NCBI GenBank assembly: GCA_035772785.1
Contig: JAOCPU010000014.1
Location: forward strand, 62,001-126,000
From: Phlebiopsis flavidoalba
Lineage: Eukaryota > Basidiomycota > Agaricomycetes > Polyporales > Phanerochaetaceae
DNA: 64,000 nucleotides
Reading direction: 5' to 3'
Both the position numbers and the translations under genes were made by a program. The notes beneath the pieces are model-generated. The model ran no database searches and was not told the DNA's origin. It saw only the letters and a program-made list of their open reading frames with translations. Shown one piece after another: positions 39,414-50,568 of this stretch. Position 1 is the first letter of the stretch; the number at the start of each line of letters is the position of its first letter.

Positions 39414-41731
39414 CTAATCGAATTTAATTTTGGTCGGTCGGAACCGCGGATGCAGGAATGTCGTCTCGGAAGAATGCACCGTACACGCTATGTGTTTTCT
39501 TTTTGATTCGTCATCGGGAACTTTGCAGCCAAGTCTGCAGTGTCGAAGCCGCTTTCCCTGAGGACCCTCGTTCGCAAGCTCGCCCGCGAGAGCCTTCTCA
39601 TGAGCATGCGCCGGTGAAGAACGTGATAGATTTGCCACTGCTTCCCTCCACGACCTGAGTGAACGACGTGAGCACGATAACCTATAGTAGACTAACCACA
39701 GCAACTTACCCGTTCGACCTATACGGTGAATGTAATCTTCGATCGTAAGTGGGAAAGTGTAGTTGATGACAGCAGCCACGTTCCGGGATGTCCAAACCAC
39801 GCGCAGCGACATCCGTTGCAACGAGGAAGTCCCGTCTTTTCGGTCTTGACAGTTTTGTAGACAAGCCTCCATACGTGCGGTCTGGCTCATATCTCCGTGC
39901 AGACCACCAAACACTGAAGCCCTTACTGCGGAGCATGTACTCGACACGTTGTGCTTCCTTCTTGTAGAGCGAAAACACAAGAATCCGCGTCTCTTCGGCT
40001 CCAGCCTTCTTCTTGGGAATAAAGTCTATGCAGATGACCAAGGAGGCGAGCACTAGACTATCATAAGTAAAAAGAACCCGTGTGAGAAAGCGAAATCACA
40101 CACTCTTTCTCCCGCGAGTTGTCGAACACTTCCACCACTTGGTCGACACGACTATTGGCCGTCAGGTCGTCGCTGCCAACGGTGACACGGACCAGGATCG
40201 CGCTGGGAACGAGGCTGCAAGGTTGCGGACGGCGTCGGGCCATGTTGCACTTTGAACATGACGGGTCTGACGCTCCTCGCCCTGCTTCGTATGCCCGAGT
40301 AATTGAGCGAATGTCCCGTTCTCAAATCCCTCCCCTTGTCCAACCATGCGGTCGGCTTCGTCGAGCACGAGGTAGCGTCCACGTTCGAGAGGTCGCACAC
40401 ACCGTCGTTGATGAGGTCGAGGATGCGACCGGGTGTGCCGACGACGATTCGCGTCGTATCGCCTTGTTCTTGCCCTTGCTCTTGTTAATGCTGTGCGAAG
40501 AGCGTCGATCTGGCCGCGCTTGTCTACTCCTCCGAAAGATGGCTACACTGGCGATTCTACCGAACGGCTCACCCCAGAGCAAAGTAAGAGTGTCGTGGGT
40601 CTGTAATGGCCAGTTTCACGTGTAGGGCGCAACTACAAGTATCGATAACTGTAACTTTCGCCCCCCTTCTGAGGGTTCAGGTATCGAGTGTGATAGAATG
40701 CGCGCGAGGGCAGTGGAGAACCCGAATGCCATAGTTTTTTACCACCTGATTTGCGTGTCACGAGGGTCCGAATAAGAATCAAATGTAGTTTTACCTTCCA
40801 GACTCTCTGCTAAACCCACGACATCTTGCCCAGCAAGCATAGGCAGGCCATGAGCCCAGGCCTGAATTGGGAGTGGGAGCAGAGCGTATCCGTCGCACGC
40901 TTAGCTCTCAACCCTGCGGGGACATCCAGGCTGGTCGAAGGCGAGAATGGGGATGAGGGGTGTCGTGCCGTGAATAGTCACAGAGTTGTCAGCAAGAGAT
41001 TTGTCGATTTCAGATTGGCGAGGATGGCGAGGATGCTGTTCGTGAGGATGAGGGGACATTCTCGACGTCACCGCCTTGCTGCTTGCGCTTTTTCTTCTTC
41101 TCCTCTTTAGATGACGAAGGTTCTGCCTCCGGTTCGTCACGACCTTCAGGCGAAGACTTGGATTTTTCTTATCCTTCTTGGACTTTGTTTTGGGCTTGAA
41201 GTCAGCTGTTCGCGAAAACGTTAGACGTATCACAAACTGCGAGAATTGATTTACCTGGCTCGTCGACGGCAAAGCACTGCATCCTCGTCTGCTTTCGGCT
41301 ACAGCCTCAGGTTCGTCCTTGCGCTGCTTCTTTTCTTTCTTGACCTCGCAGTCTCCGCGTCCCCCGCTTGCGCTTCTTCTTTTTCTTTGCACGCTCAGGT
41401 CGAAGAGGCCTCTGTAAGACGCTGACGCTTAGCCAAGACAAAGGGACGAGGAAAGTTAAACGTACCAGCCTCGATAAGAGGTTCGTTTGCGGGCTCGTTA
41501 TGTTGAGCGGCGGCATCGGCCTTACGTTTCTTTTTCCTGCCTGTTTGGAGGTTGCATCGTCTGCGGTAGTGTCATCTAAGCACCCAGCTAATTAACTCCC
41601 CAAGCCATATCGGAAGTGTATGACATACCTACACCGGTAACCACCTCTTCGCGGCGATGCTTTTTGGATTTCTTCTTCACATCATTGTTGGAAGCGGGAG
41701 GTTGAATATCTTGCGCTATACCGACCGCCAT
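39414..41731 (-). CDS. DBP3: ATP-dependent DEAD-box RNA helicase Dbp3
   Basis: Nucleolar helicase for 60S ribosome biogenesis (early 35S/27S pre-rRNA processing). The ATG at 41731 starts MAVGIAQDIQPP, followed by a Lys/Arg-rich, low-complexity N-terminus typical of Dbp3 (KPKTKSKKDKKN). The helicase core starts with TPLIPILAFD, LDVPAGLRA and a PIQAWAWPA Q-motif. VVGLAES is then followed by an intron that cuts the Walker A motif before GKTMAFG. Later motifs: TRIVVGTPGRILDLINDG (Ib), YLVLDEADRMV (DEAD), VMFSATWPDAVRNLA (SAT), ETRILVFSLYKKEAQRVEYML, GGLHGDMSQTARM, VATDVAARGLDIP and IEDYIHRIGRTGR. The C-terminus has HEKALAGELA and ends PTKIKFD at the stop 39414-39416. Frames slip about every 30-80 codons. 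It shares a 197-bp upstream region with DOT1. Confidence 0.95.
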
Positions 41732-41928
41732 GGTGAGTTTGGATGAGAGGAGAGAGGAACGCTTTGCAGGACTGAAATTTCATGGGCGTTTCTCCAAGCC
41801 CGATTCAAAGTGGCGCCACGCGGCACGTGCCATTATTGGCCATTTAGGGGCGCATAACACCGCGCATTAATTTGGCTCTGCCACTCATCTCTCTCGCTCT
41901 AACGTCGCTGCAGGCTGTAACTGTCGCC
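41732..41928. promoter_or_regulatory. Shared divergent promoter of DBP3 and DOT1
   Basis: Only 197 bp separate the two start codons (DBP3 on -, DOT1 on +), so both promoters must lie here or overlap the genes. A perfect 10-bp palindrome GGCACGTGCC (41822-41831) with a CACGTG E-box core sits near the middle, a candidate bHLH/Cbf1-type site. Function is inferred from position and motif only. Confidence 0.6.
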
Positions 41929-44163
41929 ATGAGCGCGCCATTCAGCTTTTTCCCCAAGCAAGAAGTCCTCTAAACCCAGCGGGAGTGGTACCACGGTTAC
42001 GCCGTGCGAACCGTGGTCAAGCGGGTATCGACACCATACTCCGGCTCAAGGACCCAATGAAGGCAGGCTGAAGGTCGTCGCACGCGAAGACACGCCTGCG
42101 CCTCGGTATCTCCGGGATCCAAACGCAAACATGAAGAGACCGCGGTAACCCTCGCGAGGTCAAGCGGTTGCGGTCTTCCCCCCTCGCCTGGTCTCGAGAC
42201 TCCGTCGCGTGCTTCCAGCTCGGCACCTTCCTTTCTAAGTTCTATACCTCCAACCACTTCCTCAATAGCACCATCCACCTCGCGAAGTAGCTCGCCGTTA
42301 ACGACGGCTTCGGACCGTTCAACCCCCGATAAAGTGCTACCTGTGGCCAGGGAATGCTGGACCGAGGACCAGGGCCACCAGGGCCAAAGCTTCTTGAGTT
42401 GCGAGGACGTAGTGAAGCGCCTTATGAAGGACTACGTACCTTGTGAGTAATTTTGTGGCGCAAATGGTATCTGACTTCATGTATGCGACAAGATTTTAAG
42501 AATCCAAACGACTCTCCACGACAAATCGTTCCATGCGCATCCTTCGAAATACCCCGTGGCCGAACTGGAATACCCAAATTCGTACGCGTCGTCCGAAAGG
42601 TATAGCATTCATCTGTCTCTTTGAAATGCATGCTCATGAATTTGGTAGGTTTATATTGCTAGAGCCCGAGAGACAAGGACCACTACAATCCCATAATGTG
42701 CCTTGAGAGTACACTATATACACCATCATTCGATGTGCGTTGTTCTATATATAACATGTGTCCCTTCTAAAACATATGCGTACAGACTATCTTACTCCAG
42801 AACAACAAACCCTCTTTGGAACACTACCTGACGAGTCAATAAAGCGGAATATCGATTCCGACTCAGACTCGGAATCGGTACCACGAACGAAAAAGCCTGT
42901 AATACCAGAACACTCATTATCGAATGTATCAACACCATCATCATCATCTTCAGAAGCATCACATTCATCGCTCTCGTCGCTAACATCCATCTCCTCTACT
43001 TCATCTGTGTTCTCTACGCTTTCTGCAGTGTCGTCCCCTCACTTCTATATCCGACCTTGAACATCTTGCCGAGGCTCACTCACATGGACTTCCAAGTATC
43101 GACTACCTTAGACTATTTCGGCGCGCCATCCACAATCGCGACGGACCCCTATTCCTCCGAGTCATGAACGCCGTAAATGCGCTCCTCCGAGCTTTCAAAT
43201 ACCCACCATTACCAGCAGACATATTCGATCCTGTACCCACCAACGTTTTCCGAGACGTCGTACGATCCTGGGCCGGCTTGGGGATACCGCCAGAGGTTGG
43301 GCTCCGAATAGTTGAAGAAACCTACCAGCGCGCTGTCGGACCCAACGTGGCTGAGCTGCGGCAACTACGAGGCTTTCTCGTCCGAAGTCTACGGCGAGCT
43401 ACTCCCTCCATTCGTCACCGAGATTATCAAGGCGACGAAACTCGACTCGAGCCATTTGTTTCTGGACCTTGGATCTGGTGTCGGCAACGTCGCTCTCCAG
43501 GCGAGTCTGGCCACTGGCTGCAAGAGCTACGGCATCGAGCTCATGTCCGGCCCGGCGAAGCTGGCGCGCGCCCAACTTGAACAGTTTCGAATACGATGTA
43601 AGATGTGGGGCGTCAGTATGGGTGAAGTCGAACTTGAGGAGGGGGGACATGTTGACGAGTCGGAGGACAGACGAGTTGATCAAGCAAGCGGATGTCATTC
43701 TTGTGAACAACAAAGTCTTCCTGGAGCCCTGTGAGTTGTCACAGATATTTCTATCAGACCAGCAATCTCATGTCAAGTAGTGAACGACGGACTGCGTCTG
43801 AAGTTCCTTGATCTGAAGGATTCGGCAATCGTCATCTCACTGAACCCCTTCAAGCCGCCAAACTAGGAAGATCAATGAACGTAACGTGAGCTCATAGACG
43901 CACGTCTCTTCATCCCTGTCTGACGTCACTGCTAGATGGGCGATCCCGGCGGTATATTCAAGGTGACAGAGAAGGACTACTACGCCGGTAGCGTCTCATG
44001 GAGTAGTAACGGCGGGCAAGTACTGCATCTTCACCGTGTCGACCGACGACAATTGCAAACACCACGAGCGAGAGGGTTCGACAGCGACGATCGACTCGTA
44101 GTTCGCGTTCCAGGAGATGACCATCGGACTTGTACATGTGACACTTTAAACTGGGGACCATGA
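41929..44163 (+). CDS. DOT1: Histone H3 lysine-79 methyltransferase Dot1
   Basis: Non-SET, SAM-dependent methyltransferase acting on H3K79 in nucleosomes. From ATG 41929 (MSAPFSFFPKQEV), the N-terminal half is poorly conserved and Ser/Pro-rich, including an acidic/serine run at 42850-43050 (DSDSDSES). The catalytic Dot1 domain follows: MNAVNALLRAFKYPPLP (43164), PNVAELRQ, YEAFSSEVYGELLPPFV, LDLGSGVGNVALQAS (SAM-binding loop, 43462), CKSYGIELMSGPAKLA, DMLTSRRTDELI, ADVILVNNKVFLEP (Asn-Asn substrate-channel motif), LNDGLRLKFLDLKDSAIVI, SLNPFKPPN, YAGSVSWSS, and RVPGDDHRT before the stop at 44161. An intron lies between FLEP and the NDGLRLKF piece. Frame slips occur in the catalytic domain, so no intact frame spans it. 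Confidence 0.95.
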
Positions 44164-46199
44164 ACGCTGCTGTGTTGCTTTAGATTACTCCGATACCCCG
44201 TGCATATAATTTTTTAGTACTAGACCTTACATAACTGACCTGTTGTACGCGCTGCTCGCATTCTAATATTGATCGTGGTCTTTGATATGTATATCTCCAG
44301 CATAGTCGCTCTATCTGCCATTAGGAACATCAGTAGTCTATACCCATCTGCGCAATAAAATTAAATTCGCTCGTAATGTCACGACCCATGGTGTCTGCAC
44401 TGGATATCCAAGGCTGTCAAGCGTTCACGTGGTGACTGGCTGTATCTCTTTTGTAACTTAAAGACCGCAGCCACCGCGTGTGAGTGAGCTCGACAAAATA
44501 GGGCTTGAACAGCCTCATTCGGCCCAGTGTCTTGAAGCCTGTTGAAGAGACACGTGCGGCAAGTTGAAGCAGAGTGAGGGACGGTGGAACAAAGTTATCC
44601 GCGTGAGGATAAAGAGAGCAGGAGTTAAAAATTTATGCCATAAACCGCATTCGTTGGATTGCTCACCATCGAGCGAGTTGTTTCAGTTACGGTCGCACAT
44701 GCGGAGCCACGTACACAAGCGGTGCGGATTCAAAACCTCATCTTGAACAGCTTCCAAATATGGCCTCTGGTGTAATATTAGATGCCACAAATGATCTGGC
44801 AGCCACTTTGCGACTTGCGACCTCTTCGCGACGATCCCACGAGACGATCCCTACCATTACCACAACGATCTCTCGAGTCCAGCAAAGTTCAACGTTCAGC
44901 GACAACAACAATGTATTTAACGTATCAGCATCTCTCCATGTGTCCCATCGCTTTCCCCCAACAATCAAATGCTTTTTCATTTCCGGAGTCACCTCGACAG
45001 CCGTTGTGAGCGGGTGACACACGACAAGTTTCCCACCCCCCGATCGCAAAGCCGTGCACACAACTAAGAACAAATCCCCAGCCACATACGACATGTGAGC
45101 TTCAGACTCAACTGCCACCACGCCACAATCGTTCTGCTTGCTACGACGAAGCGCTGTCCACAAAAAAAGACATAAAAGCTGTACAGCTTGCGCCATCGTC
45201 GCGAGGCAAATGGGCCTCCGGGAGCGCCGATTTTCGGTACGGAGGACTCGGAGGAGTCGAGGTGAGCGGGAAATTAAATTGCGACCTCCCCGAGGCCTGC
45301 ACGGATTGTCGGATGACACCTTGACGACAATCAGCCTGCCCGCTGAGCTAGAAGTTGTTAGCTCAGGGTTGAAGTTACTTATTATTGGACTTCAATGTTT
45401 ACATATTGTCTCTAACTCAAGCATTCGTGGATGGCCTACAACCTAGCCACTGACACCACCGCCTCATCATCACGTCCGTTCATACTCCAACACCACGCTC
45501 TCACAGTGTCCGGAAACCCAGATGTCCACAGACGGGTTTACTCACAGCAAGAATCGTCGCCTCTACAACGGTGGGTAGAGTGATTCTATCTTGAACGTGC
45601 TTCAAGCTTACATTTGCCAAGCTGGCTCGCATGATATGTCATACAGCCTAGGGATGCGCGCGCGGACTGCCCTCAGTTGCAGCATAAACACGTGGGATAT
45701 TCCGTCACCGAGCGCTGCCACCCTTTAATTACCTGCGGTGCAGGTAGAGAAGGCATTCGATGATGATACATGCGTCGTCAACGCTTCCATGCGACGATAA
45801 CGACCCTTCTCCCGGACACCCGCCATGTCCGGGGAGGTGAACCCACTGTTACCCACACCTGCATTCCGAGTTCGGCTACGGAGTCGACCCACATGTCATG
45901 ATCTCCCCCTGCCCATAGCATATGGCGTTGTGTCTTACCCCGCCCATGGTGAGCATGCCCGCATCCACATACCGCCATCGTCCTGCTCACGCTAGCCAGC
46001 TGAAAAACTCAGCCAGGCAGTACACTGCGCTGCTTCCTACCAACATGGGGCACTCTCTCGCTCGCATGTGCTTCAAACCGAGTCCCTACGCGTATTTAAG
46101 CGAGGCGGCCGAAGGTCTGTCACTTTTCGTCATCAGGTTCTCCTGCCCTCCCTCCTCTCCCGGGTACAGCCCTTACAGCCCCTCCCAGTCTTCTCCACG
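44164..46199. other. Region between DOT1 and the aspartic protease
   Basis: DOT1 downstream region and protease promoter. Overlapping open frames at 44738-45319 (-) and 44760-45017 (+) lack recognisable motifs. A perfect short palindrome TACCTGC-GGT-GCAGGTA lies at 45731-45747, and another short inverted repeat (TTGAAGT/ACTTCAA) lies near 45.37-45.40 kb. Confidence 0.5.
46093..46100 (+). promoter_or_regulatory. Probable TATA box of the aspartic protease gene
   Basis: TATTTAAG about 107 bp upstream of the protease start codon, in a GC-rich surrounding. Position and sequence fit a TATA element of a strongly regulated secreted-enzyme gene. Confidence 0.5.
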
Positions 46200-47911
46200 A
46201 TGTTCTGCAAAGCGACTCTCGTCTCAGTGGCCCTCGCTCTCATCGCTTCTGCGACTCCTGTCGTGAAGACTGATACTGGCTTTAGCGTTGACCTTGGGCC
46301 AGCGCGACTCCTCTGACCAAGGCTGACGGTACCTTCGACCACGAGAAGGCCGTTCACGCACAACATCCAGGTTCACAAGTGCGTCTACACATGTAGTCTC
46401 TTAATTCGTTGCTGGACATCGTTCTTCTCACTCCTCTAGCAGCAAGTACCAGAAGAACCTCCGCAACCTTGTCGCAAACAACGGTTAGCCTCCCGAAGGG
46501 CTGGCAGATCAAAGACTTCCGCAAAGTCCCCGCTTCTCTCGCGAAGCGTGACACCGGCTCTGAGGACCTCACCGATGAGAGCAACGACCAAGAGGGGCCG
46601 GGACCACATCTCCCATTGGTACCCCCGCCCACCCCAGTCCTTCCTCATCGACTTCGACACCAGGCTCTGCCGACCTCTGGGTCCCCAGTTCTTCTTGCTC
46701 CGACTCCACCTGCATGCAGCAGCAAGAACAAGTAACACGGCATCTGACTCCTCACGACTGGTGGTACATTCAGAAACAGGATGGAACCTAGATTCTCTCA
46801 TCCAGTCACCGGCTGATGGCCTGAACAGCAGTCCTCTGTCGACAGTCAACATTTACACTGAGCTATAAATTGTACTATCCGAGTTAAGTAGGTATGCTAT
46901 CGTCAAACAAAAATGTCCATGTTGTGAAAAACCCCATTATTGAAGAGCCTTGACTATTCGCGCTTCAAAGTCACCGTCTCGCTGGCTTGGTACTGCTACC
47001 AGCCAATCTTTCTCTCCGTGACGACCCTCTCGAGCTTTGTTTCTCCTTCTGCGAACGACCCCATTGATGGTATTCTCGGTCTCGCCTTCCCCGCCATCTC
47101 TAACCTCAATGCTGTATCGTCCCCTCTCTGCTTAAAACAAAAACCATTACTTCCTCATGCTCCATGATTTCTGTAGAAGCCCTTCTTCAACACCTTGATC
47201 AGAGGAGGGTTACCGTTGACGATTACCGGTGTCTTCGGCCCTTCAAGCTCGCTTCGTCTGGCTCCACTTCTTCCTCGGTGGCACAGACGACTCCGCATAC
47301 TCTGGTGACGTCGAGTAGTACCACGATATCGGGACACCTCAACCGGCCTTTTGGCAGGCGACTTGGTTGGCAGTTCTGTCGCAGGCTCGTCGAAGAACGC
47401 CTAACACCGATATTTGAGACGATCATCGACTCGGGAACCACCATCATGTACGGCCCACACCTCCCGCTTGGTCAAGGACTTCTATGCCGCCATCGACGGC
47501 GCCAAGGTCTACGACTCGTCTGAGGGTTATTACTCTTACTCCCCTGCGACTCGCTCCCCACTGTCGGTTTTACATGGGGTGGTAACACCTGGGAAATTTC
47601 CTCCGACAAGTGACAGTGTGCACACATTCATTAGCATATAAAATCTCTAATTGGTCCCCTTCAGTCTTCAACCTCGGCTCGGCCGGTTTCTGAACGGCCA
47701 GTGTGTGGGTGCGCTCGCCGGCCAAGGACCTCGGTCTCAGGCGACAACGTTTGGCTTCTCGGTGACAGGTACGCACTCTCACGCTTTCCCCCCCCCCCCT
47801 TACCAGTTCTTTTTTTTTGCTCACAGAACCCCAAAGCTTCATGAAGAATGTCTACACTGCCTTCTCCCCCTTCGGGACGACAGCAAGGTTGGCTTCGCCA
47901 CCCTTTCCTAA
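46200..47911 (+). CDS. Secreted aspartic protease (pepsin family A1, polyporopepsin-like)
   Basis: Acid endopeptidase exported to degrade external protein. From ATG 46200 a signal peptide is clear (MFCKATLVSVALALIASATP). A propeptide follows (YQKNLRNLVANNG, KDFRKVPASLAKR, with Lys-Arg as a possible processing site). The mature enzyme shows SFLIDFDTGSADLWVPSS with the first catalytic Asp-Thr-Gly (46652-46665, one extra base inside), DPIDGILGLAFPAIS, a flap-region segment, DSAYSGDVEYHDI, the second catalytic motif IIDSGTTIMYGP (47428-47442), LVKDFYAAIDGAKVYDSSEG, WLLGDSFMKNVYTAF after frame correction, and KVGFATLS before the stop. One clean intron is 47769-47826, carrying a C12 run followed by a T10 run. 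Others are present but not resolved. Length fits the family. Confidence 0.95.
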
Positions 47912-48838
47912 ATGTTCGCTGGCAAAAGACATTGGTGGAGGGTTTCGATGATTTCAAAAGCATTCGAAAGAACCCAGACCGAAATCTATTTAAATTTATA
48001 CCTAACATTGTTCCTTCACACTTGTTATATTGCTGTCATCGCGACTTTACTTATACCGCATGTGCTTTAACCGGCATATATCAGTCTTGTATACCAACGC
48101 ATTTCTTGTGATGTTGCACTGGCTTTTTGAATTGGCTCGTCCAAAGCATCTAAGTGCTGTACGTCGACAAGGACAGAAAGCTTCTGTCTTATACGATATA
48201 CCCCAGGATTTGTTCAAGGTTAATAACGACGGACTTTAACCGTTAGTTAATTACCATTTCAAGCGCCGCTCAATTAACTTAAGCCCAAAACAGGAACGTT
48301 CAACTTCCGAAAACACGCAAGTTTATTTATTCAGTCCACGATCCAGTCAGAAGCCCTCATGTCTTTATAATAACCCCCGTGTCTAATATCCTCTGTCACA
48401 CAACCTCAAATGCATCCTTCCTCATATCTTGATGGTCCCTCTGTATTGCTTCGCACCGGTGCCTGGCGCACGACCAAACTTTGGGGCTGGGCGGCCATGT
48501 TGCTGATTCAGACCTGTTTAGATCTGAGAGCCTCATGCATGTGCCTAACCTAGACTACTGACTCACATGCGGACCCTCTTCCTTTTTTTCCCGCCGACTC
48601 CCCTTGACTTGGACGTCGCTCCCCGTGGCATTTCTTACTCTTGGTAAATGCCCTATTTTAATAGCATGGATCGCGACACTAAACGTCAGACAGCAAGCCC
48701 CCGTCAACGTTACGGTCTCCGATTACAACAGAGTGCACTCTTACGTTGTTGTCGGTCAAACAAGTATGGTGTGTGCCGTTGCATCTACCATGCATATGCA
48801 TGCCTGTATTGACGATCACATTCTTCCTTAGTCTGAAG
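47912..48838. other. Region between aspartic protease and DUF924 gene
   Basis: Protease downstream region, AT-rich up to about 48.3 kb, then the upstream region and possibly a first exon of the DUF924 gene. The sequence TTCCTTAG ending at 48831 looks like a splice acceptor just before its first recognisable exon. No other gene is seen. Confidence 0.45.
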
Positions 48839-49821
48839 CCGGAATAGCTACACTCTCAAAGATCCTCACGCGCCCCGAGCTACTCGATGCAACCCGCAAG
48901 TTGTACATCCCGTGGGCCCAGGACAGCGCAGCGCTGGACTTTTACAACTGTCGCCAGGAAGTATTTTGGCACCGGATCCGGATTCCGAGCAACCACTGGC
49001 GTGGTTACAATCTTGTGTAACAAAACAAGCCCTCATAGCCTCTCTCTACCGTCGGAGCTGCAGCACGTTCCACGATCTCATGCAGTTCCTGCCCGCCCCG
49101 GATGGGACGGGAATTTGCCGGTCAGGCCCTGGGGCTTCTCCTCTTGCTTGATCATAGGGGCCCCGTTCCTCTCGCCCTCTTCGGCGGGATTAACCGGATC
49201 ACGGTTACTTTACACCTACGACCACTTCGACCGACTTTCCACGAAAAACTCGCTCGACAGCCTCTCTTCCGGCACTCCCCCGCTCCCACAACCCATACAA
49301 CATACAGTGGCTCATGCAACAGGGATGGAGTTTCGACTACGCCATTGTCGCGCACTCATACTGGCTCACTGCGCCCTTTGTGCGACGCGACCAAGGAGCG
49401 TAGAAGACCATGAGCGGCATCTCTCGATCGCTGGACGTATGCGCGAGGCTGTCGAGGAGCATACGGGGACGAGGCTCGACCCCACATAGAGCTACGGAGG
49501 AGGAAGACTTGAAAGACTTGCTGGGCTTCAATGCGTATCGGTCACGAGCGTGCCAAAAGTGGCGAGGATACGAAGGTGCGAGGAGTTCTTGTACTGGATA
49601 CTGCGCCTCTTCCGCGTTGCACACCTCCCCAGTGTCAAGAAGTTCGGGGCGCTATCCCTACCGCAAACAGCCTCTCTTTTTGGGCGCGCTTCTTCAGAGG
49701 AGGAGGAGCAGTTTTTGAAGGATACTCACTATTTTGCTGTACTGCAGTACGAAGAGGTCCGGTCAAGCATATCAAGCGAGATGTCGATGAGGGGAAGTGG
49801 AGTCCATTGGAAGACCCTTGA
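48839..49821 (+). CDS. DUF924 family protein
   Basis: Member of a family of roughly 200-residue, mainly helical proteins found in bacteria and fungi, of unknown biochemical role. Pieces in order: ATLSKILTRPELLDATRKLY (probable N-terminal extension), LDFYN and FGTGSGF, KQALIASLYRRS, FAGQALGLLLLLD followed by LFGGIN, YTYDHFDRL, DYAIVAHSYWLTAPFV, DHERHLS, MREAVEEHTGTR, RATEEEDLKDLLGFNA, EFLYWILRLFRV, PSVKKFG and YPYRK, then SSEEEEQFLKDTHYF and SIKRDVDEGKWSPLED-type ends. The GQALGLLLLLDQ-like segment with the later TxEEExFL helix is characteristic. The 5' end is not set: an upstream exon probably carries the start codon. At least five frame changes are needed. Confidence 0.85.
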
Positions 49822-50002
49822 TGGGCCCAATGGCAGCGGATAATAGAACGAACATAACGAAGGGAGTGTCAAGTATACCTTAATGTGGATCCAACTGGTC
49901 ATACAGAATGTACAGTGAATGATGATGGTTAGTAGGGGTGGCGCACAGGGTGAGAGATAATACATCAGCTCAAAAAAGGACATGCCAGCAGAAACACAAC
50001 TA

Positions 50003-50335
50003 TCACTCTGACTTAACATTTTTACGACGTTTTTCTGTAGCCTCTGTCTTTACTTCGACGTTCGCTAACGCCTCTTTACGCCGATGTATAATCACTCCCT
50101 CCCTCCACTCCTCCCGCAGCTGATCAACTACTTCCCAAAGCGCGGACGCGGCTTCTTCGCTCCAGTACGGCCAGGCATTCATGCGTGCGTGAAGGATTTC
50201 GCTTGGGAGGTCACGGTAAGGAAGCCGTCTACAGTGTGCGACGGATGTACGCAAGTTGTAGGATGTAGGTAGGACACTGGCCGGAGTCAATGAGGACCTG
50301 AAAGTCATCCGAATTACGCAGATTCCTCCTGACAT
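50003..50335 (-). CDS. Small hypothetical protein, helical and charged
   Basis: An uninterrupted 110-codon frame. I do not recognise it. The C-terminal 70 residues look coding: LHARMNAWPYWSEEAASALW, then EVVDQLREEWREGVIIHRRK and a Lys/Glu-rich end (ATEKRRKNVKSE). This pattern suggests an amphipathic helix with a basic tail. A second frame just upstream (RRNLRNSDDFQVLIDSGQCP) may belong to the same gene after a one-base slip. It lies tail-to-tail with the DUF924 gene (182 bp apart) and divergently from DNMT2. Confidence 0.45.
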   Translation of the reverse strand: MSGGICVIRMTFRSSLTPASVLPTSYNLRTSVAHCRRLPYRDLPSEILHARMNAWPYWSEEAASALWEVVDQLREEWREGVIIHRRKEALANVEVKTEATEKRRKNVKSE

Positions 50336-50568
50336 GCTTCTTGGTTTAGACTCTTTCTGCCGAAAACATCTGCTTCACGAAAAAAATGGAGCGGATACAA
50401 GAAGGTCATGATGGATGAATTTTGTGTTTCGAGTTGTATCACAATTTCCCTTTGCATGATCTCGAAACAGTTTCTATATGTGGCCTCAAGTTTGTGAGAT
50501 AGACGCTTGAGCCAGAACGGTCGAAGCAGTTCGGGACAAATTTGTGTTCGAGGCCACTACCACGCCAC

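Noticed and set aside
33743..41731. A biosynthetic gene cluster around the P450
   Set aside because: The neighbours are a pH-signalling protease, eIF5 and DBP3. No synthase, transporter or cluster regulator is present.
44738..45319. 193-codon open frame on the - strand between DOT1 and the protease
   Set aside because: No recognisable motif, and competing open frames lie on the opposite strand. Composition is consistent with non-coding GC-rich DNA.
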